Positions 10,861 through 22,365 are shown, counted from the stretch's first letter. The stretch: 64,000 nucleotides of DNA from Branchiostoma floridae (GCF_000003815.2 NC_049988.1:21419409-21483408), one strand, 5' to 3'. Notes: generated by a model from the letters alone, not told the origin. Numbers and translations: made by a program.

Positions 10861-11230
10861 TCCCAGAACTATTAGCCCTGGCCCGAAGTGTCTCCCCGCG
10901 ACCTCGACTCGAAGTTGAAGGTCATGGGATGTAAGAATTCGGCGTAAACCGAGCAATGAAGTTATTTTGCTTACTCATTAGAGCTGCCACAAACGATGAT
11001 TCTCCTCGGCGCTTGTTTGTATGCACGTGAGCAACCTGTCGTCGCTCGTTATCCAGAACTCCTCATAAACGTTTGTTGCAATTATTGTCACCCCGCGCAG
11101 TACGCTGCACGTTAATTGTTGCCTTCGGATGAATCAAGCTCCTTGGATGAATATTAAGTGGCGTTCTGATGGAATTTATAATTGTTTTCCTGAGCTTCGT
11201 ACCACTTAGCGTTCGCTGATGATTCGGTTT
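10860..11230. other. CpG-rich block with AT-rich homeodomain-like words
   Basis: Mixes CpG-rich stretches with TTAATTG, GCAATTATTG and TTATAATTG words, the texture of a conserved non-coding regulatory element. No open frame of note. Function is inferred from composition only. Confidence 0.35.
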
Positions 11231-11821
11231 TCTAAATTAAACTTTGCCTGGGGCTACAGTAAGAGGGTTGTTTCCTTTCTAAATTTATTCCCAGTGTGAC
11301 TCACATTTGTGCATTACAGCCAAACCAAGTTTGTTCGTCGGTTCTGGGAGATTTTAAATAAACTAGAAAAGGTAACATTTGCAAGCAAATATATAATGTT
11401 TAGATTCCGATGTTGTAGTGTAACACTGAATACTGTTATGTTTAATCTTACTCCTGACCAACATATTTCTAAATTAAGTGACGTAAACCCCTCCAGCTCT
11501 GTGGTAACACATTTGCTACATTATGTAACCGAACACCACAAGGTGTTTGCTACTTTGCCGGTAACTATGGTGACAGCCGTGGGGTCCAGGTCGTTGACCT
11601 TATTTGTTTGGAGGAGGAGAGGAAGAAACATCTCAAAAAGAATATGTTTCCCTTCCGTGAAGGTATTAGCATAACTATAGAGCTGAAGGTGATAGAATTT
11701 AACATGGAAAAACAGTCTGAGTAGAAAAGTCTGTTTCTGCGAGTGATTTTTAATTGGTTTGTGTTTCTCTCCCAGCCCTCTGTTTTATTTTTAAAGTCTT
11801 TCTGATGTTTTACTTGTCTGC

Positions 11822-11856
11822 GAACCAGGGGATTAAATTGGTGTGGCCTAAATTAC
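11822..11856. mobile_element. terminal fragment of the TIR element seen at 55307-55669
   Basis: GAACCAGGGGATTAAATTGG followed by TGTGGCCTAA matches the terminal repeat of the element at 55.3-55.7 kb except for a few bases. Only one end is recognisable here. Confidence 0.5.
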
Positions 11857-11889
11857 AGTCTGCCCAAGGCCAGAGCAAAGTGGTGGCTT

Positions 11890-12135
11890 CCTATTCCACG
11901 GTTTCCCCGCTGTGCCTGAAATTTGAGCGTCTACGGAGGGAGAATTCCGAGCAGGAATAACGAACGGCGTATCAATCCGGCGCACTGCTCCGCTCTGGGG
12001 CAAACTGCACTTTATTAGACTCAGCAGGGAGCGCCGATATTAATAACAACAACCGCCGCGGAAATCTCTGCAAACTCTCCACTTAGGACGCTAATTACCT
12101 CATTTCTTTTACATTAGACGGGAAAGGTTCATTGT
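11890..12135. other. CpG-rich block with TTAATA / TAATTA words
   Basis: Dense CpG (for example GGCGTATCAATCCGGCGC) followed by ATATTAATAACAACAACCGC and GCTAATTACCTCATT. No frame or splice signal that supports an exon; looks like conserved non-coding DNA. Confidence 0.35.
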
Positions 12136-12575
12136 CTGAAGATGACGCAGGTTCCTTTCACTTTTGTGGCTTAAAGTTTTATTTGTTTCTTACCATTATC
12201 TTGTATAAACTTGTGTTTAAAACTTAGAATTTATTAGTAGTAGTAATAATGGTTTTAAATTATTCTTTCTAAAAAAATACACAGCTTCGCAGTGCATGAA
12301 AAGCGCATACTGAATTGAACTAGGAATACAATTGTTTTGATCATATCTTACATCATTTAGATTTTTACTGTTATTTCACAATTGTTTAGAAACAGATAGG
12401 AAATATTGTCTCCCTTCCCGTCCCAATATTTCTGTGTTTAGTAGTTCAAAAACTTAGTTTGCATCGCTCCTTATAGGAACCTGAACTTCTTCAGTGAGGG
12501 CTTTGTTGTAAGATGTCCTCAGTAAAGGTTTGCACATTTTGGAATTCTTCTTAAGCCTACTTGATTTGATATTAT

Positions 12576-12720
12576 TTATTTATTTCAGCACACATATACA
12601 ACAATTAAAAGCAAATGATAATACAGAATGAAAAGAAAACATGTAGGGGGAACAGAAGCCTGTGCAGCTTTTCATGGCTCCCCCTCACAAACATGGTAGT
12701 AATGAAAGGCTACATAATCT
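12576..12720 (-). mobile_element. 3' end of a retroelement
   Basis: On the - strand, a GC-rich segment containing GGGAGCCATGAAAAGCTGC is followed by an A-rich run ending GAAATAAATAAATAAT, typical of a non-LTR retrotransposon 3' end with a simple-repeat tail. No coding part is visible. Confidence 0.45.
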
Positions 12721-12779
12721 AAATGATAATGCTTGCACTGTTATACATGTCTCCATTCACAAAACTTCATTCACACATG

Positions 12780-13000
12780 TAACGCTAGTTCACCTTTATC
12801 CGCAGGTTAACCTATATCCGTTGTTTATAAAAAGGTAAGGTATTTGGGGATAGCAAGTTGAAAAACGGTGATTTCAAACCGTATATTGAATATCTTGCAA
12901 TTTTAATCGTCCGATGATTGATACTGTATCTCTAATTACCATGATCATTTTTTTAACAACGGATATATGCTACCCCACGAATAAAGGTGAACTAGCGTTA
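12780..13000. mobile_element. TIR element, TAACGCTAG family, copy 1
   Basis: About 50-bp inverted termini: TAACGCTAGTTCACCTTTAT at 12780 and its complement ending at 13000. The termini continue through GTTAACCTATATCCGTTG. The 220-bp element has no coding capacity. CATG abuts both ends; being palindromic it could be part of the terminus or a 4-bp duplication. Related copies at 13245 and 18234. Confidence 0.75.
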
Positions 13001-13244
13001 CATGTAAGTCTGTCCCCAGTAGGCTTGCATTGCCTGAGCTGTACATGTCTGTGTGATAGGTATGCATAAAGTGTGCTAAGTCCAATACTTACACATGTAA
13101 GACTTGATGCGAGGATTCCTCAGTAAGCTCGCATTTAGTCCAACATTTCAACAATCGATCCTACATGTTCGGTTGCCCCCTGTAAGCCTGGACAGTCCCA
13201 CATGTGTTTAGGGGGCTATGTGATTGGTATGGAAAGAGCTGTAT

Positions 13245-13670
13245 TAACGTTAGGTCACCTCTATCCGTGGGGTAACCTATATCCGTTGCATCAAAAAATA
13301 GGGTACTGTAATTCACTTTATCTTCACGGTACCAAATTTTCATGGTCTGAGAAAATTGAACTTGTTCTCGGAACTAAATGTTCACTGTCGAGGCAAATGC
13401 GCATGAAAAAAGTCTGTGAATTATTTTTTATCTGTAATGACAAGTTCACGCTACAGTCGTCACCGTGAAAACCGTGAACATAACATTACAGTGAAAAAAT
13501 CAGGAATTACAGTATTTTGGAATCGTTAAGTCGAAAGACAGTAGTTTCACACTGCAATGTTTTGAAACATTTCAGTTTGAAGCCCATGTCCGTTAACCTG
13601 TAATCCTCAGATACATTTTTTTAAACAACGAATTTAGGCTACCCCACGGATAAAGGTGAACAGGCATTAC
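13245..13670. mobile_element. TIR element, TAACGCTAG family, copy 2 (host of a nested element)
   Basis: Left end TAACGTTAGGTCACCTCTAT and right end GATAAAGGTGAACAGGCATT are the family termini. This copy is about 200 bp longer than the other two because another TIR element lies inside it (13304-13514). More diverged at the extreme ends than copy 1. Confidence 0.7.
13304..13514. mobile_element. nested TIR element (TACTGTAATTC termini)
   Basis: Starts TACTGTAATTC (13304-13314) and ends with the exact complement GAATTACAGTA (13504-13514). The TA at both tips suggests a TA target, as used by mariner/Tc1-type and some other transposases. The inner sequence has CACGGT/ACCGTGA inverted words. No transposase frame. 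Confidence 0.7.
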
Positions 13671-13679
13671 ATTTGATTC

Positions 13680-14845
13680 AAGCAAATCTTTTTTTTTTAC
13701 GCAAGCATTCTCCAAGATTGTATCTAGTGCAATATGTTCCAATGCAAACCTTTATCTAAACATTTCCATTTATAAGATTGTATTAAGTCCAATACTTTAA
13801 CATAAGCATTTCTCTCTTGCCCTCTATCATATAAACCCAATATTTTCCCACCCATGGCAATACTTTGACATGCAAGTCTTTTTGTAAGCATTCTTCCAAG
13901 CTTGTATCATGTCCAATATGTTCCAATGCAGACCTTTATGTCAACACTCCTTCTATAAGATTGTATTATTAAGTCCAATATCTCAACATGCAAGTTTTCA
14001 CATATTATTTTTTTTAAAAGCATTTCTATCATATAAGCCCAATATTTTCCCACCCAACTTTGACATGCAAGTCTTTTCGTAGGCATTCTTCCAAGCTTGT
14101 ATCATGTCCAATATGTTCCAATGCAGACCTTTATGTCAACATTCCTTCTATAAGATTGTATTATTAGTCCAATACCTTGACATTCAAGTTTTCACATATT
14201 AAGCATTTCTATCATATAAGCCCAATATTTTCCCACCCAACTTTGACATGCAAGTCTTTTCGTAGGCATTCTTCCAAGCTTGTATCATGTCCAATATGTT
14301 CCAATGCAGACCTTTATGTCAACACTCCTTCTATAAGATTGTATTATTAAGTCCAATATCTCGACATGCAAGTTTTCACATATTATTTTTTTTAAAAGCA
14401 TTTCTATCATATAAGCCCAATATTTTCCCACCCAACTTTGACATGCAAGTCTTTTCGTAGGCATTCTTCCAAGCTTGTATCATGTCCAATATGTTCCAAT
14501 GCAGACCTTTATGTCAACATTCCTTCTATAAGATTGTATTATTAAGTCCAATATCTCGACATGCAAGTTTTCACATAACCATTTCTATCACATAATCCCA
14601 ATATTTTCCCACCCAATCCTTTACATAAGCATTCTGCCAAGCTTGTATCCTGTCCAATATGTTCCAGTGCAGACCTTTATGTCAACATTCCTTCTATAAG
14701 ATTGTATTATTAAGTCCAATACCTCGACATGCAAGTTTTCACATAAGTATTTCTATCACATAAGCCCAATATTTTCCCACCCCATCCTTGATAATGCCCT
14801 ACCCCAGTAAGCCAGCATTATGTCCAATATTTCAGCATGAGCACA
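13680..14845. repeat. tandem array, about 170-195-bp unit
   Basis: CTTCCAAGCTTGTATCATGT recurs near 13894, 14089, 14272 and 14467, with a variant near 14635. The units share CCAATATGTTCCAATGCAG, CTATAAGATTGTATTA and CCAATATTTTCCCACCC. The middle copies are nearly identical, differing by an indel near TATTTTTTTTAAAAG, which indicates recent expansion or conversion there; the outer copies are diverged. Confidence 0.9.
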
Positions 14846-15064
14846 AATTTGGCGCTAACTTACATCAACATTGGCAGATACGGCTTCAAAGCAGCTGATT
14901 TCTGAATAATGGAGAAAGGTCGGGTTATTTTTAGCCACACTTTCTTCTGTAGTTTCTTGGTTTGTTGCCAAAGTTCTCGGAGGTTTCTGCAGGGTTTAGA
15001 TGTTATAAATGATGGAATACACAACTGATTTGGCCTGATAAGTTGGCAGTGAACGGAATATTAA

Positions 15065-15700
15065 AATATTCATCTCGTAATCTTAACTATTACTTTGTCG
15101 TCTCATACCCAATTTTAGCAGGACTTAGAGCAGGGAGCGAGTCAGCACACGTATTTTGAGTTTGTAAAAAATCAATTTTGAGAAAGAAAAACGTCGTCAA
15201 CGTCCTTGTTGTGAACCCAAAATTGATTTTTGTACTTAAAAATAGAAGTAGAAAATCCTTCAATAGATATGCATCACCAAACACATGCCTGATGACAGTT
15301 GTGTTCTCCATAGGTTGTTAGAAAATGATAGAAACAAAAAAACTTCATAATTGTTCCCTTACCACAACTCAAAGTAAAAATGTCCTCTCTTAAACTATAC
15401 CTTGTATATTATTTCATATTATATAGTTAACATATTATCTCTTAAACTTTATACTGTATATGTTACGGGTATCTCTTGAACTTAACACTGTATCTCTTAA
15501 ACTATAATATATATGTTTATGGAGGTTAGATATCCAGCTAAACAATATGTAAAAGAAATTCCTTCTCTACTACTGGATGAAATGAGATTCCCTCCCATAA
15601 AGTACATCTCTGCATGATTTTTCCCAGTTGTAGAATTTGATAGCCTTTAAAGTTTAAATGTGTACTGTATAAGCTTAGAGAATGAATTTTAAAGAAGAAC
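15065..15700. other. AT-rich unique sequence, nothing recognised
   Basis: Short frames only. A small degenerate repeat (CTCTTAAACTATAC-type words, about 15380-15510) is the only structure. Confidence 0.4.
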
Positions 15701-15842
15701 TTTATTGCAGGACAATTATACATGGTACAATGTATGGCAACAACTTTTACACAAAGTACAAAATAGAAGTATAGGATAAAGCTTAACAACCTAGTTAATA
15801 TAACAATAAGGGCTAACATAATGCATTGATATATATACATGT
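15700..15842 (-). mobile_element. LINE 3' tail (L2/CR1-like)
   Basis: On the - strand the segment ends GTACCATGTATAATTGTCC then TGCAATAAAGTT, the same tail as at 53350-53402 (+) and in the sequence interrupted by the DIRS-like element. The - strand open frame of 100 codons across it is hydrophobic by composition and not credited as a gene. Confidence 0.55.
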
Positions 15843-16199
15843 AGTATTACAATGGAGTTAAAAAAAGTTAAACCCTTCCCGCGCCAAGATGGCGCATAGG
15901 TGCCCATCTCTGTTTCCTTAGCCCTGGGCCACACAACGCAATCACTACAGCAGGGGGCTAGTCCGCTGGTAGTGGCGTGTGTTCAACTTCCACACTCATT
16001 ACAATGGTGTAGGCTAATCAATTGTTTTGGTATTCTTTCTAATAGCAATAATATAAGACAGAGACTTTGACTCTTTGTCTGGTTTGTTCAGAAATTCCAG
16101 TCTTGTCGCCCTGTCACAGTGTGAGCAGTTTGTACATGATGAATCGCTCACGCTGCATCCAAAGCAGGTACTTTATTGAAAATGAGGTTGTGATGCCGG

Positions 16200-16960
16200 C
16201 GATATGGAGGGGATGTTGGAATTTCTCCAGAAAGCACGGCGGAGCGTTCGGTAATGGCTGTAATCGGCGTCTGCCCCGGGCTTCGCGATTGGGGGGCACG
16301 TTTCGAGCACGGCGCATGGACGCGCATTTAGAGGACGATTAACCCAAACGCTTACGGAAACATTTTCCTCCAGTAACGACCAAGATGGACATCAATTAAG
16401 GACCGTTGAATCAGGAACCTTAAAATTAGGTTTACGTTTTGAGAGTTTTACAATAACGATGATGTTAGATAGTATGTTTAAAATACTTTGCACAGTTGAG
16501 CACTCACGAGACAACCCAAGCAACTGGGAAAAGCGCTTTTCTTGAGTAATGACTAAGATTAAACAAGACACTTCAGTTAGGGATCTCAAAGATTGTAATT
16601 ATGTTTGAACTGATTCTTGCAACGACAAAATGGAGGATGTACCTTAAGAATCCCAATCTGAACACATGTATTTAGAAGACAGTTTACCCAGGCTCTTAAA
16701 TAGAAACACTTTCCTTGAGTAAGGGGCGAGTTTGTCCTTGGACAGTTCAATGGAATGGTGAAAGCAACTTTATTATAATTATAGCCGTTTCTTGCGCCGG
16801 AATGCTTTGTAATAACCGTGGTATTGAGAGTCTGGGTTCGCGATCACGTTTCGTTTGCTATTCATGGCTGTGCATTTAGAACACAATTAACCCAGACACT
16901 TAAGGAAAGCGCTTTCCTCAAGTAACGACCTTGCTTAACCTGAAGTGCATTACTCGAGTN
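16200..16960. repeat. CpG-rich block at 16200-16350 followed by decayed tandem copies
   Basis: The block contains CGCGCATTTAGAGGACGATT (16321-16340). A distant copy reads TGTGCATTTAGAACACAATT (16869-16888), with aligned flanks such as CCAGTAACGACC versus CAAGTAACGACC. Intermediate copies lie near 16480-16560 and 16660-16730. CpGs of the block are mostly TpG or CpA in the distal copy. The array runs into the assembly gap. Confidence 0.75.
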
Positions 16961-17059
16961 NNNNNNNNNNNNNNNNNNNNNNNNNNNNNNNNNNNNNNNN
17001 NNNNNNNNNNNNNNNNNNNNNNNNNNNNNNNNNNNNNNNNNNNNNNNNNNNNNNNNNNN
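16960..17059. other. assembly gap, 100 N
   Basis: Exactly 100 undetermined bases; a conventional size, so the true length is probably unknown. It lies inside a repeat-rich stretch, which probably caused the break. Confidence 0.99.
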
Positions 17060-17625
17060 TGGGGAGGGGGCGCGTTTGACCTGGATTTGTGCTTGGACCA
17101 TTCTGGCTTTAGATAGAAGGTTGGGTGCCATTTCTGTCAGGGATTTGACATTGTGAATATGTCAGATGGAAACGGCATCACAGTCCTCCACCAATCAGCA
17201 TGAAGCATTCTGCTGACCCCTGACCCCTCTCAATCTGTGGGGAGGGGGGCAAGTCTGACCTTGGATTTGTGCATGTTACATAACTATATAGTTACATTAC
17301 CAAAGGGAGAGGCAGTATAACAGATCACCTATGCACCAATCAGCAGTCAGAAGGAAGCATTCTCCTCGTGTGACTTTGCCCTTGCCTATCACCATGGGGA
17401 GGGGGGTGGATTTGACCTTGGAGCTGACTGCACTGTATTATAATCAATACTTAGACAATACAAGCAGCTCAGGTGGGGACAGATGAATTACAAATCCCTA
17501 AACCAATCAGCTGTCAGCGTTTAAGCCATGACCCTTTGCCCTTGTCCATCAGCGTGTTCCGGTGTGGGAGGGGGGCATGGTTGACCTTGGGTTTGTGCTC
17601 ACGTATTGATTTTGTTTCCCCTGCC
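17060..17625. repeat. degenerate array, about 165-bp unit with a G-run
   Basis: Each unit carries GTGGGGAGGGGGG followed by TTTGACCTTGGATTTGTGC (about 17060, 17237, 17395, 17565). An isolated unit recurs at 18814-18855, past the exon. CACCAATCAGC recurs upstream of each G-run, a CCAAT-box-like word. Confidence 0.75.
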
Positions 17626-18230
17626 CGCCCCTCCGCACGCCGATGAGCACGCTTCACTACGGGTCACCACGGTGACTGCAGATTTGGGAAATGAACTTTC
17701 ACTTTTTTCAGAAGGCATGCGATATTCGGAGGAGGGTCCATATGAATATGAATGTCAGGGTTTTGGATCAAAAGTTAGGCATCACTTGAGGAAGTTTAGT
17801 CCTATGCATTTTGTACTCTCTTGACTACTTGTGTTTGGGACTCTAAGCAATTTATGTTCACTGAGAAAAATCCATTGAATTTTAGATATTTTTCTATTAA
17901 TTTTTTTCATATAATATCTTTCTAGTGTAGACTTTTTCCTCTCAAAAATGCAAACTTTAGACAACTTGTTATACAGACTTGTCATGCCAGAGTGTGGCTT
18001 CAGTTTTGAAACAATAAAAGTGGACAGTTATCGTCTGAGGAAACCCTCAAATGCATTGAACTATCAGACTGGACTATTTTTCCAGCAAAGTATCTTTCCT
18101 CTTACCCTATTATGGCTAACTTCTGTCCTGTCATACTTACTGGAAATGTTCAATGTTGTATGTTCCTTGCCCTCAGGTGTTAACACATCTATGTTGAAAT
18201 TTCTTCTTATGGCTGCTCAGATAGTTATAA
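17625..18230. other. unique sequence, no supported gene
   Basis: The 174-codon + strand frame at 17948-18472 passes into a TIR element and shows no domain. Nothing else seen. Confidence 0.4.
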
Positions 18231-18233
18231 GTT

Positions 18234-18455
18234 TAACACTAGTTCACCTTTATCCATGGGGTGACCTTTATCCGTTGTCTTTAAAAACAGCACATATAGG
18301 AGTCAGTATGAAGTCTGCTGACAGCGGTTTCAAATTTGCAATATTTTCAAAATGTCCCGATTTGAAACCACCGTCCGTCGACTGCATATCCCAAAATACA
18401 TTTTTTTTACAAACAACGAATATAGGTTACCCTCTGATAAAGGTGAACCAGTGTT
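18234..18455. mobile_element. TIR element, TAACGCTAG family, copy 3
   Basis: Left end TAACACTAGTTCACCTTTAT and right end GATAAAGGTGAACCAGTGTT form the family termini; the inner words TATCCGTTGT and ACAACGAATATA are also inverted. Internal ATTTGAAAC/GTTTCAAAT words add a second inverted pair. It lies about 65 bp upstream of the exon acceptor, so it is intronic. Confidence 0.75.
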
Positions 18456-18520
18456 GCATTGATAAACTTTAAGTTGTAGATTTTGACTAAAACTAAACCT
18501 CGCTGTCTTTATTCCTACAG

Positions 18521-18669
18521 ACTCATCGAGCCAGGGCGCGGGCGGAAGCGGGACGGACGCGGGGCAGATCCGAGCGACGGCACCGATGTGGCGATGCAGC
18601 CGCATCATGCACATGCAACGGGACCTGCACCCCACCCTGCTGTCTTCTCTCGAGGGCATCGTGGACCAG
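18521..18669 (+). CDS. internal exon of an unidentified protein
   Basis: An acceptor (CTGTCTTTATTCCTACAG, ending 18520) precedes 149 bp with G/C-rich third positions, and a GTGTGT donor follows at 18670. Two bases complete a codon begun in the previous exon (phase 1 entry) and 49 codons follow to a phase 0 exit. The product starts with a Ser/Gly/Ala-rich linker (SSSQGAGGSGTDAGQ), then MWRCSRIMHM and the amphipathic, helix-like RDLHPTLLSSLEGIVDQ. The second half looks like part of a folded helical domain. I do not recognise the protein. No neighbouring exon on this strand is visible, so introns on both sides must be long. GTGTGT is a weak donor; an alternative shadow frame on the opposite strand has poorer codon texture. 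Confidence 0.7.
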
Positions 18670-18671
18670 GT

Positions 18672-18705
18672 GTGTGTTGTTTGTTTGTTTGTTTGTTTGT
18701 TTATG
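18672..18705. repeat. (TTTG)n microsatellite just inside the intron
   Basis: TGTTTGTTTGTTTGTTTGTTTG immediately after the donor of the exon ending at 18669. Confidence 0.9.
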
Positions 18706-19239
18706 CTTACACAGCGCGACCTGTGCCTACTACTGGTTTGTTCACTGGGGGATATTGTACACCAGGATTTGGTCTTTTCAACAATGGAAAGAATTGAACA
18801 AATGTCCCCTCTGTGGGGAGGGGGGCAAGTTTGACCTTGGATTTGTGCATGTTACATCAGTTCTATATTGTTTTGTTTGAACCTAGTTTATATTCCAATG
18901 GAAAGAATTGAATAACTGACATACTCTATGGTGCCAAGGAGACATCAAGCTAGCTTCTCTCTTCACAAAGCGCCTAACATCTGTGCCAAAGATAGTTGGG
19001 CTTTGGATATATCTACTGGTTTCACCTAGTTGTACGTGACTTTATGTAGCTGGAGTGAAGCCAGTCAGGTTATTTTTTAATCGTTCAGGTTATTTTTGTA
19101 CCAGCCAGGTTATCCTTGGCGATTTGTTCTGCTTACTTCATTGGCATGTTTGCACCGTGTCTCAAAGTAACTGTGAAGCTTGGATGGTGAAAGATTAGAT
19201 ACTGGGATAGCCGGCGAGTCTGGAGGCGCCAGCATTTCT

Positions 19240-20700
19240 ACAAGGATATTTTAGACTTGCATTTAGCCATTTAGGTGCTAGGAATTCAGAACAGCATTTG
19301 GAGATCAGGGCAGTGGTGTTCAGTTGCTGAAGGAAAGATGGTTAAGTGTTGAATAAGGAAGTCTTTGGACCTATGAAAGTGTAGGATATAATGCGGAAGT
19401 CTTTTGGCCTATGAAAGGGTTGGATAAAATAAGGATGTGTTTTGGCCTATGAAAGTGTAGGATACGACCAGGAGTAGAGGATACTACGCTACAGAACTGA
19501 GACAGGAAAAATCCTGCCAGCTTGAATTTTGCTTTTACACATTTCTGTAGATTTTCATCCTTGAGTTGTGAGATGAGAGGAATGATTGTTTACACTAGAG
19601 ATACATGGAAGGATCCGGTGAGAAACTGATAACCTGGCCCTGGGTAACCCCAGGAAAATGCCAGGATGTGAGGAGGTTGGCGGAAGCGTGTCGTGACGAG
19701 CGTGAGGATGTGAGGTCGCCACGGGTGATCCGTCAAAGTTAGACGCGGGTCCCCGGGTATATGAATGCCATCATGACTGTCCATGCAAAAACACTGCATG
19801 GTGCCTGTCCCTGGTGCTAAAAATCCCACTTTTAAAAGCGCCACATGGAATTATCACGGCTGGTCCTGTGATGACATAAACGTTCTCAAGATTCTCGATG
19901 CTGTCATGCCTTTCTTAACATACCGAGCACAGAACAGTGCCTGTCCCTGGTGCTGAATTGGTTAGCACTTTAGGAGTCAGAAAGGATGTAGGGTTATAGA
20001 TGGTAATCGTCCCCAAGAATAGTGCCTACATCTGCGTACAAAGCACTGCTGTACGCATCAGAAGGGATGTTTGGTTACCAGAGTTGAGATCCTGTGTTAG
20101 ATACATGAATCTGAACCATCTGTATGAGCTAAACATACAGACCACAGAACAATTCCTGTTAAGTAAAGTGTGTTAGATACTTGAATCTGAGCCATCATGT
20201 AGAGCTGAACAAACAGAGCACAGAACAGGGTCTGTCTCAGGTGCTGACTTGTTTAGTGTTGTAAACATCAGAAAGGGTTCAGGGTTACCATAGTTGATTT
20301 CCTGTGTTAGATATATGACTATAATCATCATGTAGATACATACAGAGCACAAAACAGTTCCTGCCCCTGGTGTTGAAATGATTACTGCTGTAAGCATTGG
20401 AAAGTTGGGGGTACTGGGAGATGATACTCTTTGATAGATAAAACTCTACATGAATCTAAATGCTGTCATGCCTTCCTTAAAAATACAGAGCACAGAACAG
20501 TTCCTGTCCCTGGTGCTGACATGTTTCTGTTGTAAGTGTCAGAAAGGCTGCAGGGTTACTAGAGTTGATATCCTGTGCTAGATACATGAGATGAATGCCA
20601 TGTTACTAGAGTTGCTATTCTGTGCTGGATACATGAGATGAATGCCATGTTACTAGAGTTGCTATTCTGTGCTGGATACATGAGATAAATGCCACTATGT
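19240..20700. repeat. degenerate tandem array bracketed by CpG-rich blocks
   Basis: Recurrent phrase CAGAGCACAGAACAGTTCCT followed by GTCCCTGGTGCTGA, at about 19925, 20215, 20342 and 20485, with TGAATCTGAGCCATCATGTA-type sequence between. A CpG-rich stretch (19640-19770) begins it and another (20700-20930) ends it. In the first block the same place reads CGTCACGGGTGATCCGTC-like sequence rich in CpG. Confidence 0.65.
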
Positions 20701-20935
20701 CTGCCCGACCATCGGAGCGTGGACCATAAATTCTGCCCAGTTTGGCATATTTGACTGCTTCTGTAAACATGGCCCTGTCGCGGGAAATGTCAGCAGCGAA
20801 ATTACGAGGGGCCGTGTCGCCACGACGACGGAAGGGCGCGACCCTGATATACGGACGAGCGTGGCGTAAGATTGGAACGATTGTGGAAGTTTGGGTCCTT
20901 TGAAAGGTTGTGTTGCTACGGAGCCCATCAGAAGT
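20700..20935. other. CpG-rich block
   Basis: Dense CpG (GGCCGTGTCGCCACGACGAC, 20809-20828) between two AT-rich degenerate arrays. No supported exon. Confidence 0.5.
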
Positions 20936-20999
20936 AACATTACTTTAGTTTTTTTCATTCTAAGCCTTCCAAAAATTTATTCTATTTATCAAATATCAA

Positions 21000-21570
21000 G
21001 CTGGTAAAACTCATAAGTTGAGCTATAAACACATGCCTTTTCCTTTATAGCCCAAGGATTGCTGTATATTTGTCTGTAAAAAAATGTCTTTATGTTGTTT
21101 AGTGTTCTGTATAGCCCAATGTCTGCTGTACTCTTGGTCTGTAAAAGAAATGTCTGTATCTTCTTCAGTTATAAAACACATGTCCAAGCCTGTATAGCCC
21201 TATGACAGCTGTATATTTGGCCTGTAAAAGAAATATCTTTATCTTGTTCAGTATTCTGTATAGCCCAATGTTTGCTGTACTCTTGGTCTGTAAAAGAAAT
21301 GTCTTTCTCTTGTTCTGTGTTATTCATAGCACTATGACTGTCTGCTCTTAGCTTGTAAAAGAAATGTCTCTATAAACACATGTCCAAACCTGTATAGTTC
21401 AAGAACTGTATATTCGGTCTGTAAAAGAAATGTCATTATCTTCTTCAGTTATAAACACATGTCCAGGCCAGTATACTTCAAGAACTGTATATTTGGTCTG
21501 TAAAAGAAATGTCTTTATCTTCTTCAGTTATAAACACATGTATAGCCCAATGATTGCTGTACATATGGCC
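21000..21570. repeat. tandem array, about 65-80-bp unit
   Basis: CTGTAAAAGAAATGTCTTTA recurs about seven times with TTATAAACACATG and GTATAGCCCAATG in between. It ends at the CpG-rich block at 21590. Confidence 0.8.
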
Positions 21571-21589
21571 CAGGTCGTGTTGTTCAATA

Positions 21590-22365
21590 ATGGAAACATC
21601 TCTTCACTAATACGGCTGTTTTTACGAGCGTTGTCTGCCTTTCCCATAAAGCTCGGTTATCGAGCTTCGCTGTCGTGGCGCGGATTCCCGCTCGTTTATT
21701 GGCCGGGCAGATGAGCATCCCCCGCACGCGTCCGACGCCACGCGACTCGTCAATAATGCAGGGGGAATGTCTTTGGGACGGGAACTTTTATCGGAGACAC
21801 AAATTTCAACAAATCCTATAAATCGGGTCTCATTGGCTGATTTTCAAGGTCAGCTGTTGGAGGTCATATTTGCACAGCGAGTGATGAATAGTTAAACACG
21901 CCGCACCGATATTCCATCCTGCTGCGGACTAATGAAATTGTCGGATAAGACTTAGCAAAACCACTTTCAACAAATCTCGTAAAGCTTGCCAGTCGCTGCG
22001 AGGAATATTTCGTCACCGAATGATAAATAGTTTAGCGTGCTGCATCAACTTGATAGTCTTTTCTTCTAATATCCTTGCTTGGGCTAGTAAAATTGTTAGG
22101 TAACAGTTTGGAGATTCCACAAGGACGCAATTCCCGCTTATCCCCTCAGATGAGTTTGATGGTTTTTTCAAGGTCAGTTACTGCACAGAATACTCACTCG
22201 CAGAATGACAAATACTGAATTTTAATAAGCGATATAATTTTTTGCAGAAATTTGCTGCCAGGAAAATTTGCTTGTAAGTTGTAGAATGATGAGCAGATAA
22301 AGACAACACATCAATATTTTTGCCATAACAGTCCTTCCATGAGCTAATAAACTGTATGATAAGGG
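21590..22365. repeat. CpG-rich block and the proximal copies of its degenerate array
   Basis: 21590-21780 is strongly CpG-rich (for example CGCACGCGTCCGACGCCACG, 21724-21743). Decaying copies then recur, each with TTTCAACAAATC-like, TTTTCAAGGTCAG and GAATGATAAATAGTTTA-like words about every 190 bp. CpG density falls steadily rightwards. Confidence 0.65.

Noticed and set aside
15887-15901. YY1-type site or promoter at GCGCCAAGATGGCGC
   Set aside because: A single palindromic word with no transcript start or gene next to it.
16862-17131. Frames running through the N gap
   Set aside because: Continuity is created by undetermined bases.
17948-18472. 174-codon + strand frame
   Set aside because: Its second half lies in a TIR element and the first half shows no domain or splice support.
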